From the NCBI GenBank assembly GCA_964444835.1, contig CAYUIT010000001.1:248001-312000 (forward strand): a stretch of DNA of 64,000 nt, read 5' to 3'. The notes under the pieces are model-generated. The model made no database searches. It saw only the letters and a program-made list of their open reading frames with translations, and was not told the origin of the DNA. Below are positions 23,127 through 32,003 of the stretch, piece by piece. Position numbers and translations under genes: made by a program. Position 1 is the first letter of the stretch. Every line of letters starts with the position of its first letter. Source of the stretch: CADEED01 sp964444835 (lineage in GTDB: Bacteria > Pseudomonadota > Gammaproteobacteria > Steroidobacterales > Steroidobacteraceae).

Positions 23127-23861
23127 TTAGGCACTGGCTCCGGCCAATCGCTGGAAGGTGCTGCGCGCGAATTTGAGGTCTTCCCACGCCTTGCGCTTCT
23201 CCGCTGGCGAGCGCAGTAGGTAGGCCGGATGATAGGTCACGATCAACGGAGTCGGCCGTTCGCCAAATTCATGCACGCGGCTCCGTAACCGCGCCAGCGG
23301 TACGTCCGTTGCTAACAAGTTTTGCGCAGCGATGCGTCCGACGGCGAGGATCAAGCGCGGCTGAATCAAGGCAATCTGACGATGCAAGTAAGGCAAACAA
23401 CTAGCCACTTCGTCAGGACGCGGATCGCGATTGCCCGGCGGGCGACATTTGAGTACGTTTGCGATGAACACCGTGTCGCGCGGCAAACCGATCGAGCGCA
23501 ACATGGCATTCAACAGCTGCCCTGCGCGGCCCACGAACGGCTCACCCTGTCGATCTTCCTCGGCACCGGGCGCCTCACCAATGATCAACCAATCTGCGCG
23601 TGCGGCGCCGACCCCAAACACGGTTTGCGTGCGACCCGCGTGCAAGCCGCAGCGCGTGCAGCCGCGAACCTCTGCGCGCAGCGTCGGCCAGTCGGCGACC
23701 GGCACCTCGACGGGCGGAACGGCAGGCGTATCTGCTCGGCGGACAACCGGCGTCGCCTGGGTCTCGGTGGCGTGCGCAGCACGAGCGACCCAACTCTCGA
23801 TACCCAGAGCCTGCAAGTACTCTGCGCGAATGCGCGGATCGGCGAGCCGTGACATCGTCAC
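23127..23861 (-). CDS. uracil-DNA glycosylase, family 4
   Basis: A 244-residue iron-sulfur uracil-DNA glycosylase that removes uracil from DNA in base excision repair. Cysteines for the 4Fe-4S cluster are visible in GCTRCGL, NVLKCRPPG and EVASCLPYL. Motif A is IGEAPGAEEDRQGEPFVG and motif B YHPAYLLRSP. About 60 variable residues precede the catalytic domain, a common extension. Start is GTG at 23861, directly abutting the pssA stop; ATG at 23855 is equally possible. Confidence 0.93.
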   Translation of the reverse strand: MTMSRLADPRIRAEYLQALGIESWVARAAHATETQATPVVRRADTPAVPPVEVPVADWPTLRAEVRGCTRCGLHAGRTQTVFGVGAARADWLIIGEAPGAEEDRQGEPFVGRAGQLLNAMLRSIGLPRDTVFIANVLKCRPPGNRDPRPDEVASCLPYLHRQIALIQPRLILAVGRIAAQNLLATDVPLARLRSRVHEFGERPTPLIVTYHPAYLLRSPAEKRKAWEDLKFARSTFQRLAGASA

Positions 23862-24623
23862 CTAACTACTCCGAAACAGGCGCAGGAAGCGACGCCACAG
23901 CCACAGCACCGGCGCGGAAAGCGCGTACGTGGCGAACATCGCAAACAACATCGTGGGTGGGTCCACCGCGATCAGCAGGAAGAACAGCGGCACGATGACG
24001 AAGTAGGCGAACTTGACACGCCGGTCGACATCGACTTGCTTGAGGCTTGGATAGCTGAACGACGACACCATCAACGCGCCAGCGAGACCAGTGACCGTGA
24101 CGGCCACGATCAAGCCCAACAGGCCCGGCTCGCGCCACTGGCTGAAGAACCAAATGAAGGCGGCGACCGTTGCCGCGGCCGAAGGGCTCGGCAATCCTTC
24201 GAAGTAGCGCTTATCAGCGGTCGCAGCACGCGCATTGAAACGCGCGAGGCGCAGCGCGGCAGCCGCCGCGTAGAAGAATGCGATCAACCATGCAAATCGA
24301 CGCCACGCATCGCCGTACTCGGCAATCCGAACCACGCCCCACTGGTAGGTGACGATGGCCGGTGCAACTCCGAACGACACCATATCGGCGAGACTGTCGT
24401 ACTCCTTCCCGAACGTACTCTCGGTGCCAGTCCAGCGCGCGATGCGGCCATCGAGCCCGTCGAACACCATCGCGACGAACACCGCGATACCCGCCCGCAC
24501 GAAGTTACCGTCGATGGCGGCGATGATGGCGTAGAAGCCCGAGAACAGGCAGCCCGTCGTCATCAAGTTCGGGAGAATGAAGACGCCGCGGCGTACGGGC
24601 CTCACGGCCTGAGGTTCAGACAT
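23862..24623 (-). CDS. pssA: CDP-diacylglycerol--serine O-phosphatidyltransferase
   Basis: A 253-residue membrane enzyme that makes phosphatidylserine, the precursor of phosphatidylethanolamine. The CDP-alcohol phosphotransferase motif is complete: DGLDGRIARW followed by FGKEYDSLADMVSFG. Several helices follow. It belongs to the integral membrane, type II PssA class, unlike the peripheral enzyme of E. coli. It starts the minus-strand series pssA, uracil-DNA glycosylase, rimI, and diverges from proS across 79 bases. Confidence 0.94.
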   Translation of the reverse strand: MSEPQAVRPVRRGVFILPNLMTTGCLFSGFYAIIAAIDGNFVRAGIAVFVAMVFDGLDGRIARWTGTESTFGKEYDSLADMVSFGVAPAIVTYQWGVVRIAEYGDAWRRFAWLIAFFYAAAAALRLARFNARAATADKRYFEGLPSPSAAATVAAFIWFFSQWREPGLLGLIVAVTVTGLAGALMVSSFSYPSLKQVDVDRRVKFAYFVIVPLFFLLIAVDPPTMLFAMFATYALSAPVLWLWRRFLRLFRSS

Positions 24624-24683
24624 GGTGCGTCATGATAGGGCTCTATCGCGTCGCGGGCCAGCGCCACGCCGCCTGCCCTCACC

Positions 24684-24692
24684 TGCTAGACT
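24684..24692 (+). promoter_or_regulatory. possible extended -10 of proS
   Basis: TGCTAGACT matches the extended -10 pattern (TG, one base, then a TATAAT-like hexamer) and ends ten bases before the proS ATG. If used, transcription would start almost at the start codon, giving a nearly leaderless message; no ribosome-binding site is visible, which fits. Candidate only. Confidence 0.3.
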
Positions 24693-24702
24693 TCGCGGCC
24701 TT

Positions 24703-26412
24703 ATGCGTTGGACTCACTACCCGATCAATACGACCAAGGAAACCCCGTCCGAAGCGGAGGTTGTCAGCCATCAACTCATGCTGCGCGCAGGGCTCATTCG
24801 CCGTGCTGCGGCAGGCTTGTACAGCTGGTTACCGCTCGGTTTGCGGACACTCCGCAAAGTCGAGGCGATCGTGCGTGAAGAGATGAACCGTGCCGGTGCA
24901 CTCGAAGTGTTCATGCCGGCGATTCAGCCTGCCGAGTACTGGGTCGAGTCCGGTCGTTGGGACAAATTCGGCCCGGAACTGCTGCGCCTGAAGGATCGCC
25001 ACCAGCGCGACTTTTGTGTAGGACCGACTCACGAGGAGGTCATCACCGACATCGCGCGCCGCGAGCTGAAGAGCTATCGGCAACTCCCGGTGAATTTCTA
25101 CCAGATCCAAACCAAGTTCCGCGACGAGGTCCGGCCGCGCTTCGGCGTGATGCGTGCCCGTGAGTTCTTGATGAAGGACGCCTATTCCTTCCATCTCGAT
25201 GAGCAATCCCTCGCCGCAGGCTATGAGGCGATGTACCACGCCTACACGCGCATTTTCACGCGTCTGCAGCTGAAGTTTCGTGCGGTGCAAGCGGACACCG
25301 GCGCCATCGGCGGCAACGCCTCGCAGGAGTTTCATGTACTCGCCGCGTCGGGCGAGGACGCGATCGCATTTTCCGATGGCGACGAATACGCCGGTAACCT
25401 CGAAATGGCACCCGCGTTACCGCCGCAAACGCCACGGGCTGCGCCGCGTGCCGCGCTAACAACCGTTGCGACACCGAACGCCAAGACCATCGCCGAGGTG
25501 AGCGCGCTGCTCGGTGTCCCGGCCTCGCGCCTCGTGAAAACCTTGCTCGTCGACGGCGACGACGGCGGGCTCGTCGCGCTAGTCGTGCGCGGCGACCACG
25601 ATCTGAATGCAATCAAAGCGCAGAAGCTGCCGGGCGTTGCCAACCCGCTCAAGCTTGCGGCGCCGGAGGCCGTCGTCCGAGTCGCCGGTTGTGAGCCCGG
25701 CTTCATTGGGCCGGTCGGCCTCGCGTGCAAAATCTACGCAGATCACAGTGCGCTCGCGCTGGCCGATTTCGTTTGCGGCGCGAACCAAAAAGACCAGCAC
25801 TTGCAAGGCGTGAATTGGGGCCGCGACCTGCCCGAACCGCTCGCGGCCGACTTGCGCAACGTCGTCGTGGGAGACCCCAGCCCCTCGGGCAAAGGCACGC
25901 TCTCGATCGCACGCGGCATCGAAGTGGGCCACATTTTCCAACTGGGCCAGAAGTACTCGCAGGCCATGGGGGCGACCGTCCTCGATGAATCGGGCAAATC
26001 GGCCGTCCTGTACATGGGCTGTTACGGCATCGGTGTGACCCGCGTCGTAGCGGCCGCGATTGAACAGAATCATGATGAACGTGGCATCATTTGGCCCGAC
26101 GCGATCGCACCGTTTCATGTGGTCCTCGTGCCCATCAACATGGCGAAGTCGCAACGTGTTCGAGAAGCTGCCGAAAAGCTCTATCAAGAATTCACCGCCG
26201 CCGGCATCGAAGTGCTATTCGACGACCGCGACGAACGTCCGGGCGTCAAGTTCGCGGACGCTGAGCTCCTCGGCATTCCCCATCGGATCGTGGTGGGCGA
26301 GCGCGGTCTCGATGCGGGCAAGCTCGAGTATCGGCACCGCCGCGCCACTGAGTCTGTCGAATTCCCGGCCCATGAAGCACTCGGCTTCATTCGCTCCAAG
26401 CTTGCGGTCTAA
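24703..26412 (+). CDS. proS: proline--tRNA ligase
   Basis: A 569-residue bacterial-type prolyl-tRNA synthetase with the editing insertion domain. Class II motif 1 surrounds MLRAGLIRRAAAGLYSWLPLG's end, motif 2 contains FRDEVRPRFGVMRAREFLMKD's core FRDEVRPRFG, and motif 3 is in CYGIGVTRVVAA. The INS domain (about residues 225-400) binds and clears mischarged Ala-tRNA-Pro. ATG at 24703 gives the standard RWTHYPI N-terminus; the longer open frame upstream runs into the divergent promoter region. Confidence 0.96.
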   Translation: MRWTHYPINTTKETPSEAEVVSHQLMLRAGLIRRAAAGLYSWLPLGLRTLRKVEAIVREEMNRAGALEVFMPAIQPAEYWVESGRWDKFGPELLRLKDRHQRDFCVGPTHEEVITDIARRELKSYRQLPVNFYQIQTKFRDEVRPRFGVMRAREFLMKDAYSFHLDEQSLAAGYEAMYHAYTRIFTRLQLKFRAVQADTGAIGGNASQEFHVLAASGEDAIAFSDGDEYAGNLEMAPALPPQTPRAAPRAALTTVATPNAKTIAEVSALLGVPASRLVKTLLVDGDDGGLVALVVRGDHDLNAIKAQKLPGVANPLKLAAPEAVVRVAGCEPGFIGPVGLACKIYADHSALALADFVCGANQKDQHLQGVNWGRDLPEPLAADLRNVVVGDPSPSGKGTLSIARGIEVGHIFQLGQKYSQAMGATVLDESGKSAVLYMGCYGIGVTRVVAAAIEQNHDERGIIWPDAIAPFHVVLVPINMAKSQRVREAAEKLYQEFTAAGIEVLFDDRDERPGVKFADAELLGIPHRIVVGERGLDAGKLEYRHRRATESVEFPAHEALGFIRSKLAV

Positions 26413-27091
26413 CAACCGCTCGCTAGCGGGCCTGTTGCTCGCGGCCGCGGCGTGCGGCATCGCGCTACTCAGCGCGAACTTCGCGCACGCGAGTCCGAGC
26501 GCGAATGCGCAACGGGACCCGGAGCTGAAAGCGGTCGTCTCTGAGGCCATCGCGCAGGCCGAGTGCTTCGAAGACGAATACGAATCGGCCGTGTGGTACA
26601 AGATGATGGAGCCGCGCCTGCGGCGCAAAGTGCCAGATCACGCTGAGCGCATGCTGATCCTGAAGCACGTGTTTTGCGAAGCGCATCGCCCCGGCACACA
26701 GCGTCTACCACCCGGCCTCGTCATGGCCATCATCGATGTCGAAAGCGGCTTCAATACCTGGGCGGTTTCGCACGCTGGTGCGGTGGGCTTGATGCAGGTG
26801 ATGCCATTCTGGCCCGAAGAGCTCGGCATGCGTCGCCACCAACTGGTGCGAGCGCCAGATAACATCCGCATGGGCACCGCGATCTTCCGACACTATTTGA
26901 AGCGCGAGCGCGGCAACATCGCGCGCGCGTTGGCGCGCTACAACGGTAGCGTAGGCAAGCGGGTGTACTCCGACCTCGTGATCAATCGCTGGTCGCGCTG
27001 GAACGGCGCCGATGATCTGGGCCTCGAGCGCACCGAACAGGCCGACCGGGCCGAGTCGAGTCAGCCCGCAGTGAAGTCCGCGAAATTCTGA
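26372..27091 (+). CDS. lytic transglycosylase, SLT domain
   Basis: A 239-residue exported peptidoglycan lytic transglycosylase. A signal peptide (hydrophobic core AGLLLAAAACGIALL, cleavage likely after NFAHA) is followed by a goose-lysozyme-like SLT domain with the catalytic glutamate in IIDVESGFNTWAVS and the GAVGLMQVMPFW motif; ARYNGSVG closes the fold. It cleaves glycan strands to give 1,6-anhydromuramic ends. The ATG at 26372 overlaps proS by 41 bases; a TTG at 26402 would shorten the overlap to 11 and still leave a signal peptide. The proS-SLT pair recurs in related bacteria. Confidence 0.88.
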   Translation: MKHSASFAPSLRSNNRSLAGLLLAAAACGIALLSANFAHASPSANAQRDPELKAVVSEAIAQAECFEDEYESAVWYKMMEPRLRRKVPDHAERMLILKHVFCEAHRPGTQRLPPGLVMAIIDVESGFNTWAVSHAGAVGLMQVMPFWPEELGMRRHQLVRAPDNIRMGTAIFRHYLKRERGNIARALARYNGSVGKRVYSDLVINRWSRWNGADDLGLERTEQADRAESSQPAVKSAKF

Positions 27092-27339
27092 CCGGCCGCG
27101 GCCTCGAGTTCCGTCGTTTCAACCGCCGTGACTTTTGACGCGGTCGATCCAGTCCATAGCCACGCGACGAACTGCTCGACCGCCTGCAACTCGCCGCAAG
27201 CGAGCACTTCGACGCGCCCATCGACCAAATTGCGGGCGTAGCCCGTCACGCCGAGCTCGTGCGCACGGCGCACTGCCGTCGCGCGGTAGTACACGCCTTG
27301 CACGCGACCACTGACGATACTCTTGCGGCAAACCTGCAT
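27061..27339 (-). CDS. acylphosphatase
   Basis: A 92-residue acylphosphatase, a small enzyme hydrolysing carboxyl-phosphate bonds. The phosphate-binding loop with its catalytic arginine is in GRVQGVYYRATAV and the catalytic asparagine in GYARNLVDGRVEV. ATG at 27339 gives the standard length; an upstream in-frame ATG at 27360 would add seven residues. The 3' end overlaps the end of the convergent lytic transglycosylase gene by 31 bases. Confidence 0.92.
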   Translation of the reverse strand: MQVCRKSIVSGRVQGVYYRATAVRRAHELGVTGYARNLVDGRVEVLACGELQAVEQFVAWLWTGSTASKVTAVETTELEAAAGQNFADFTAG

Positions 27340-27379
27340 AATTGCTCTCTCGGCTGACAACGCCCGAACAGGATACCGA

Positions 27380-28000
27380 ATGAGCGTGGAAATTCTCGTG
27401 CTGTACTACTCACGCGGCGGCTCGACGGCCGAACTCGCTCGCCAAGCGTGTCGCGGCATCGAATCGGTGGCGCAGGCTACTGCGAAGCTGCGCACGGTGC
27501 CGCCTGTCAGTGCGGAGAGTGAGCGCCCAACAAAGCCTGTGCCGGACAGCGGCGCCCCCTACGCAACCCTCGATGACCTGCAACAGGCCGATGGCGTGTT
27601 GTTAGGGAGCCCGACGCGCTTCGGCAACATGGCAGCACCGCTCAAGTATTTTCTCGATGGTACGTCGGCTCTGTGGCTCGCTGGCGCACTCGCAGGCAAG
27701 CCCGCCGGCGTGTTCTCGGCGTCGCAATCGATGCATGGTGGCCAGGAATCGACGTTACTGACCATGATGCTGCCGCTGATCCACCACGGCATGTACATCG
27801 TGGGCGTACCTTTTACGCACCCAGACTTGTCGACCACACGCTCGGGCGGCTCGCCCTACGGTGCCACGCACGTCGGCGTCGCGGCACAGCAGCCCGGGCA
27901 GCTCGCCGATGCCGAGAAGCGAATCGCACAGTCGTTAGGCGCGCGCGTCGCCGAACTCGCCGTCACTCTCGCAGCTGCGCGTCGAGCACGTCCCGGATGA
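27380..28000 (+). CDS. wrbA: NAD(P)H:quinone oxidoreductase, WrbA family
   Basis: A 206-residue flavodoxin-like protein. The FMN phosphate loop is YYSRGGSTAELAR; the second loop GSPTRFGNMAAPLKYFLDG and the later MHGGQESTLLTM motif identify WrbA rather than ordinary flavodoxin. WrbA enzymes are FMN-dependent tetramers that reduce quinones by two electrons and avoid semiquinone formation. The start at 27380 is divergent from the acylphosphatase gene, 40 bases away. The last 38 bases overlap the 3' end of hda. Confidence 0.94.
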   Translation: MSVEILVLYYSRGGSTAELARQACRGIESVAQATAKLRTVPPVSAESERPTKPVPDSGAPYATLDDLQQADGVLLGSPTRFGNMAAPLKYFLDGTSALWLAGALAGKPAGVFSASQSMHGGQESTLLTMMLPLIHHGMYIVGVPFTHPDLSTTRSGGSPYGATHVGVAAQQPGQLADAEKRIAQSLGARVAELAVTLAAARRARPG

Positions 28001-28661
28001 ACGGCACGGTAAGCCGACGCTGCGCCTCGAGCGAGGCGTCATCCAAGGTATCAAGCAGTTCGGCCAGTGTTGCCATGTCGCGGGGCATGCGTCGCTGCAG
28101 ATAGCGGGCGGTTTCTGGCGGCAGGTCGAGCCCACGCAGCCTCGCGCGCAATTGCAGTGCCTCGGCTTGCGCCTCGTCGTCCAACGCGTGCACCGTGAAT
28201 GTCGTACAGGCGGCCAAGCGCGAGCGCAGATCGGCCAGCTGCCATGGCAGCGCCGCGGCCGGCGCTGTGGCGGCCGCGACGAACATGGCGCGACGTTCAT
28301 CGAGTTCGCGATACAAATTGAACAGCGCGCGCTCCCAAGGCGGCGAACCTACCACGCGATCCAGGTCGTCGACACAAACGAGCGCGAGCGTTTCCGCACC
28401 TTGCAGCGCGTCCGCGCCGAATTCAAGCAAGCTCGCCAACGGAAAGTACCCCGCTCGCAGGCTCGCGCCGGCGCGCGCACAGGTGGCTTGTAGCAAGTGC
28501 GACTTGCCGCTCGCGGCGGACCCCGCGAGCCAGATCGCGGCGCGCTGGCCCGTGTCGGCCACACTGCGCAAATGCGCGACGAGTTCCTCGTTGCCACGCG
28601 CGAGAAAACTATCGAACGTGGCTCGCTCCTTCAGGCGAACACCGAGCGTGAGCTGACGCAT
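27963..28661 (-). CDS. hda: DnaA regulatory inactivator Hda
   Basis: A 232-residue AAA+ protein related to DnaA but without the DNA-binding domain. The N-terminal QLTLGVRL resembles the clamp-binding motif through which Hda contacts the replication clamp, and a Walker A-like loop SAASGKSHLLQA and Walker B ALVCVDDLDRV follow. Hda bound to the clamp stimulates DnaA-ATP hydrolysis after initiation. ATG at 28661 is chosen because it places the clamp motif at the extreme N-terminus. The gene lies ten bases after pgsA. Confidence 0.9.
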   Translation of the reverse strand: MRQLTLGVRLKERATFDSFLARGNEELVAHLRSVADTGQRAAIWLAGSAASGKSHLLQATCARAGASLRAGYFPLASLLEFGADALQGAETLALVCVDDLDRVVGSPPWERALFNLYRELDERRAMFVAAATAPAAALPWQLADLRSRLAACTTFTVHALDDEAQAEALQLRARLRGLDLPPETARYLQRRMPRDMATLAELLDTLDDASLEAQRRLTVPFIRDVLDAQLRE

Positions 28662-28671
28662 GAGCGTCGCG

Positions 28672-29208
28672 CTAAGCTGCCATCGCGCGACGCGCGAAGG
28701 CAATCATGTAGTCGGCGCCCGAGATGATGGTCGTGACCAGCGTAGCAACGACTAACACCTCGACCACCTCATGCGGCGGGAACTGCGCCGCTGCATTGAG
28801 AATCGCTCCCAAAACCACGGCGAGCTGCAAGCCGGTATTGATCTTGCTGAGCACGGTCGGTTTGCCGCGAATCGGCCCAAAGATCACTCGATACAACAAG
28901 GCGCCAAGACCAATCATCACGTCGCGCGCGACCGCGACCGCTGCTAACCACCATGGCAACAGCCCCATCCACGTGCACGTGATGAAGACCGTGACGAGCA
29001 ACAGCTTGTCGGCGAGCGGATCGAGAAACTTACCGAGTTCCGAGGTCCAGTGGAAACGCTTGGCAAGATAGCCGTCGAGTCCATCGGAGACGGCGGCGAT
29101 CGCCACCAGCACCAGCGCGAGCGGATACTCGCCGCGCCAAATCGCCGACGCGATCGGTGCGACCAACAAGATCCGCAACATACAGATGATGTTCGGCAGA
29201 TGTCGCAT
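28672..29208 (-). CDS. pgsA: CDP-diacylglycerol--glycerol-3-phosphate 3-phosphatidyltransferase
   Basis: A 178-residue membrane enzyme that makes phosphatidylglycerophosphate, the first step to phosphatidylglycerol and cardiolipin. The CDP-alcohol phosphotransferase motif is complete: SDGLDGYLAKRF then GKFLDPLADKLL. The start MRHLPNIICMLRILL matches the family; the longer open frame reaches into the DUF2066 gene and is rejected. It is the second CDP-alcohol enzyme in the window, the other being pssA. Confidence 0.94.
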   Translation of the reverse strand: MRHLPNIICMLRILLVAPIASAIWRGEYPLALVLVAIAAVSDGLDGYLAKRFHWTSELGKFLDPLADKLLLVTVFITCTWMGLLPWWLAAVAVARDVMIGLGALLYRVIFGPIRGKPTVLSKINTGLQLAVVLGAILNAAAQFPPHEVVEVLVVATLVTTIISGADYMIAFARRAMAA

Positions 29209-29245
29209 GATCAGGTTGCGCCCGGCGGTGCGTTGCGCCCCGGCA

Positions 29246-30208
29246 TCAAGGGCGAAAACGCAACGCGATCGCGCCGCCCGCGACAGGTTCGGCACGTTGG
29301 AAACGGGTATCGCTCGCCAAGGCATTGACGAGCGTGTCGATACCGCCGCGCGCCGTCACACGGAAGACGGCGCCGTCGACCGACGCCTCGGTCACCGCCG
29401 TACGCCGCACCCCATTGACCGAGCTCAACGCGGTGCTAACCAGTGCGAAATCCTTCAAGGACGCAATGCCGCGCACTTCGATGACTGCATCGAATTCCGG
29501 CAACGCCATGACGGCCTCGGCCGCACGTGCCAACGCATCCGCTGCACCGTGCACACCATCGGCGGCGGAACCGGTCCACGCTTCATTGATCGTGGCAGCG
29601 AATAACGACCAGCGCCACACACCGCCCGATTCACTTCCCACGACGATGGCGTCGGCGCCCGCGCGTTGCGCCGCACCCAACGCGACATCGCGCGCCACGT
29701 CACCCACTGCAGGCACACCGAGCGAACTGGCTGCGGCCACTGTGATCGGCAAGCCGCGCAATTGCGCCGTGTCGGTGAGCGCCGTACCAGACTCTGCAAG
29801 CGGTGTCGCCGCAGTGCCTTGGGTCACCACGAGCACCAGCGGCCGCTCCCGCGCCCACACCGTGCGCCCCGCGGCGACGATCGCGCGTTCGAGTGCATTG
29901 CCATCGAAAGTCACTTGGGTCGTCCCCGCACCCGCTGGACGCACGAGCTGCACGAAGCGGCGCGGTTGCGAGAGCAAACCCGCTAACGCGGGATCGGTGT
30001 CGGCATCGCGCCGACCCGTCGCGCGAATCAAGGCAATCCGCAGCGCTTCTTGGAGTGCTGCGGTGGATTCCGCTTGCGGAACCGTAACGTCCTGCCAGCG
30101 CACGGCACGGGCCCCGTGGGCGGTGGCAGACAACAAGACGAGCACGCAGGTGGCGAAGCAAGCACCCCACGACGGTCGGTGCAGGTGGCGGCGTGCAAAG
30201 GCATTCAT
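29246..30208 (-). CDS. DUF2066 domain protein, exported
   Basis: A 320-residue protein with a signal peptide (ACFATCVLVLLSATAHGA, cleavage near residue 33) and a DUF2066 region, recognisable from STAALQEALRIALIRATGRRDAD and the later VVTQG strand. Its function is unknown, but the gene sits divergent from purM and upstream of pgsA/hda, a position kept in Pseudomonas and relatives. It probably acts in the periplasm or at the outer membrane. The ATG at 30208 is preferred over an upstream in-frame start in the purM leader. Confidence 0.83.
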   Translation of the reverse strand: MNAFARRHLHRPSWGACFATCVLVLLSATAHGARAVRWQDVTVPQAESTAALQEALRIALIRATGRRDADTDPALAGLLSQPRRFVQLVRPAGAGTTQVTFDGNALERAIVAAGRTVWARERPLVLVVTQGTAATPLAESGTALTDTAQLRGLPITVAAASSLGVPAVGDVARDVALGAAQRAGADAIVVGSESGGVWRWSLFAATINEAWTGSAADGVHGAADALARAAEAVMALPEFDAVIEVRGIASLKDFALVSTALSSVNGVRRTAVTEASVDGAVFRVTARGGIDTLVNALASDTRFQRAEPVAGGAIALRFRP

Positions 30209-30263
30209 ACGCGGTCTGTTCGTGGTCGAGAGGTACCCGCCGCATCCTCCGGCGGGAGTCTTG

Positions 30264-30269
30264 TACAAT
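30264..30269 (+). promoter_or_regulatory. possible -10 element of purM
   Basis: TACAAT stands out in the GC-rich divergent region between the DUF2066 gene and purM, 55 bases before the purM start. No good -35 hexamer was found at 16-18 bases, and no PurR-like operator was recognised by eye. Confidence 0.35.
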
Positions 30270-30324
30270 AGCACAACTGCCCGGTGCGGCTCGCGCGCGG
30301 GGCCCTCGCCCCTCGGAATTTGCC

Positions 30325-31356
30325 ATGACCGAAACTCGCGGCCTGACCTACAGAGATGCTGGCGTCGATATCGACGCGGGCGACGAACTTGTCGAACGGA
30401 TCAAGCCCGTCGTAAAGCGCACGATGCGCAAAGAAGTGCTCGCTGGCATTGGCGGCTTCGGCGCGCTCGTCGAGGTACCACTCGATCGCTACCGCCGGCC
30501 CGTCTTGGTCTCGGGCACCGACGGCGTCGGCACCAAATTGCGACTCGCGATCGACACGGGCCGGCACGACACCATCGGCATCGATCTGGTTGCGATGTGC
30601 GCAAACGATGTCGTCGTACAAGGTGCCGAGCCGCTGTTTTTTCTCGACTATTACGCAACCGGCAAGTTGCGCGTCGAGGTCGCCGAGGCCGTGATCCGCG
30701 GGATCGCGGAAGGCTGCCACCAAGCCGGCTGCGCACTCGTCGGCGGTGAGACCGCCGAGATGCCTGGCATGTATCACGGCGACGATTACGACCTGGCTGG
30801 CTTTTGCGTCGGCGTCGTCGAGCGCGATCGCATCATCGACGGCAGCACGGTCGCAGCCGGCGATGTCGTCATCGGCCTCGCGTCGTCGGGCCCACACTCG
30901 AATGGTTACTCCCTGATTCGCAAGTTGGTTGCCGTGAGTGGCGCAACCGCTGCGACGCAGGTCGCCGGTAGCGCACTCTTCGATCGGTTGTTAGCGCCGA
31001 CGCGAATCTACGTTAAATCGCTGCTGGCGCTGGCGGCTGCGATGCCCGTGCGCGGATTCGCACACATCACGGGCGGCGGCTTGACAGACAACATCCCGCG
31101 CGTCATTCCCGATGGCTTCGAGGTCCTTCTCGAGCGCAAGAACTGGGCCAGCGATCCGGTGTTTGAATGGTTGGCCAACGCCGGCCGCATCGAACCCGCC
31201 GAAATGTATCGCACCTTCAATTGCGGCATCGGCATGGTGGTCGTTGTCGAGCCCACGCGAGCGGACGCGGCGCTCGCGCAACTGCGTGCGAGTGGCGAAG
31301 TGGCGACCGTCATCGGGCACGTCGCGCGCGGCAGTCGCGGCGTCGTCATCTCGTGA
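30325..31356 (+). CDS. purM: phosphoribosylformylglycinamidine cyclo-ligase
   Basis: A 343-residue AIR synthetase, the fifth step of de novo purine synthesis, closing the imidazole ring with ATP. Family marks are TYRDAGVDIDAGDELVERIK at the N-terminus, VSGTDGVGTKLRLA, DLVAMCANDVVVQGAEPL's core MCANDVVVQGAEP, and ALVGGETAEMPGMY. It is followed by purN with a GTGA overlap, the usual purMN pair. Transcription diverges from the DUF2066 gene. Confidence 0.97.
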   Translation: MTETRGLTYRDAGVDIDAGDELVERIKPVVKRTMRKEVLAGIGGFGALVEVPLDRYRRPVLVSGTDGVGTKLRLAIDTGRHDTIGIDLVAMCANDVVVQGAEPLFFLDYYATGKLRVEVAEAVIRGIAEGCHQAGCALVGGETAEMPGMYHGDDYDLAGFCVGVVERDRIIDGSTVAAGDVVIGLASSGPHSNGYSLIRKLVAVSGATAATQVAGSALFDRLLAPTRIYVKSLLALAAAMPVRGFAHITGGGLTDNIPRVIPDGFEVLLERKNWASDPVFEWLANAGRIEPAEMYRTFNCGIGMVVVVEPTRADAALAQLRASGEVATVIGHVARGSRGVVIS

Positions 31357-32003
31357 CACGACAACGCCGACCGTTCGCGGTCGTGATCTCAGGACGTGGC
31401 AGCAATCTGGCGGCCATCATGGCCGCTGCGGCACAGGGCGACATACCCGTCGAAGTCGTGAGCGTCATTGCCGATCGTGACGCTACGGGTCTCGAGTACG
31501 CTCGCGCGGCGGGCATTCCGGCGCACACGTTGTGGACGCGTGATTTCGCATCGCGCGAGCAGTTCGACGACGCGCTCAGTGAGTGTATTGTTAGAAGCGG
31601 CGCCGAATTCGTCGCGCTCGCGGGCTTCATGCGAATTCTGAGCGCGCCATTCGTGCAGCGATTTACCGGCCGGCTGCTCAACATTCATCCGTCACTGCTG
31701 CCGAGACACAAAGGGCTGCACACCCACCGGCGCGTGTTGGAAGCGGGCGAGCGCGAACACGGTGCGAGCGTGCATTACGTCACACCCGAACTCGACGGCG
31801 GGCCGGTCATCGCCCAAGCGCGTGTGCCGGTCGTAGCAGGCGATTCGGAAGAGACGCTTTCAGCGCGCGTTCATGCGGCCGAGCACATTCTGTACCCGCG
31901 CGTCTGTGGCTGGGTCGCAGCCGGGCGCGTGGTGCTGCACGACGGCAGCGTGTATGTTGATGGAGTGCGTTTGACAACGCCCTTGACGGAGACGACGCAG
32001 TGA
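31353..32003 (+). CDS. purN: phosphoribosylglycinamide formyltransferase
   Basis: A 216-residue 10-formyltetrahydrofolate-dependent GAR transformylase, third step of purine synthesis. The phosphate loop is SGRGSNLAAIM; the folate and catalytic region shows LAGFMRILS, RLLNIHPSLLPRHKGLHTH (catalytic histidine) and VTPELDGGPVIAQ with the catalytic aspartate. The GTG start overlaps the purM stop, so the much longer open frame reading back into purM is not used. The stop overlaps the GTG of the DUF3108 gene. Confidence 0.96.
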   Translation: MTRQRRPFAVVISGRGSNLAAIMAAAAQGDIPVEVVSVIADRDATGLEYARAAGIPAHTLWTRDFASREQFDDALSECIVRSGAEFVALAGFMRILSAPFVQRFTGRLLNIHPSLLPRHKGLHTHRRVLEAGEREHGASVHYVTPELDGGPVIAQARVPVVAGDSEETLSARVHAAEHILYPRVCGWVAAGRVVLHDGSVYVDGVRLTTPLTETTQ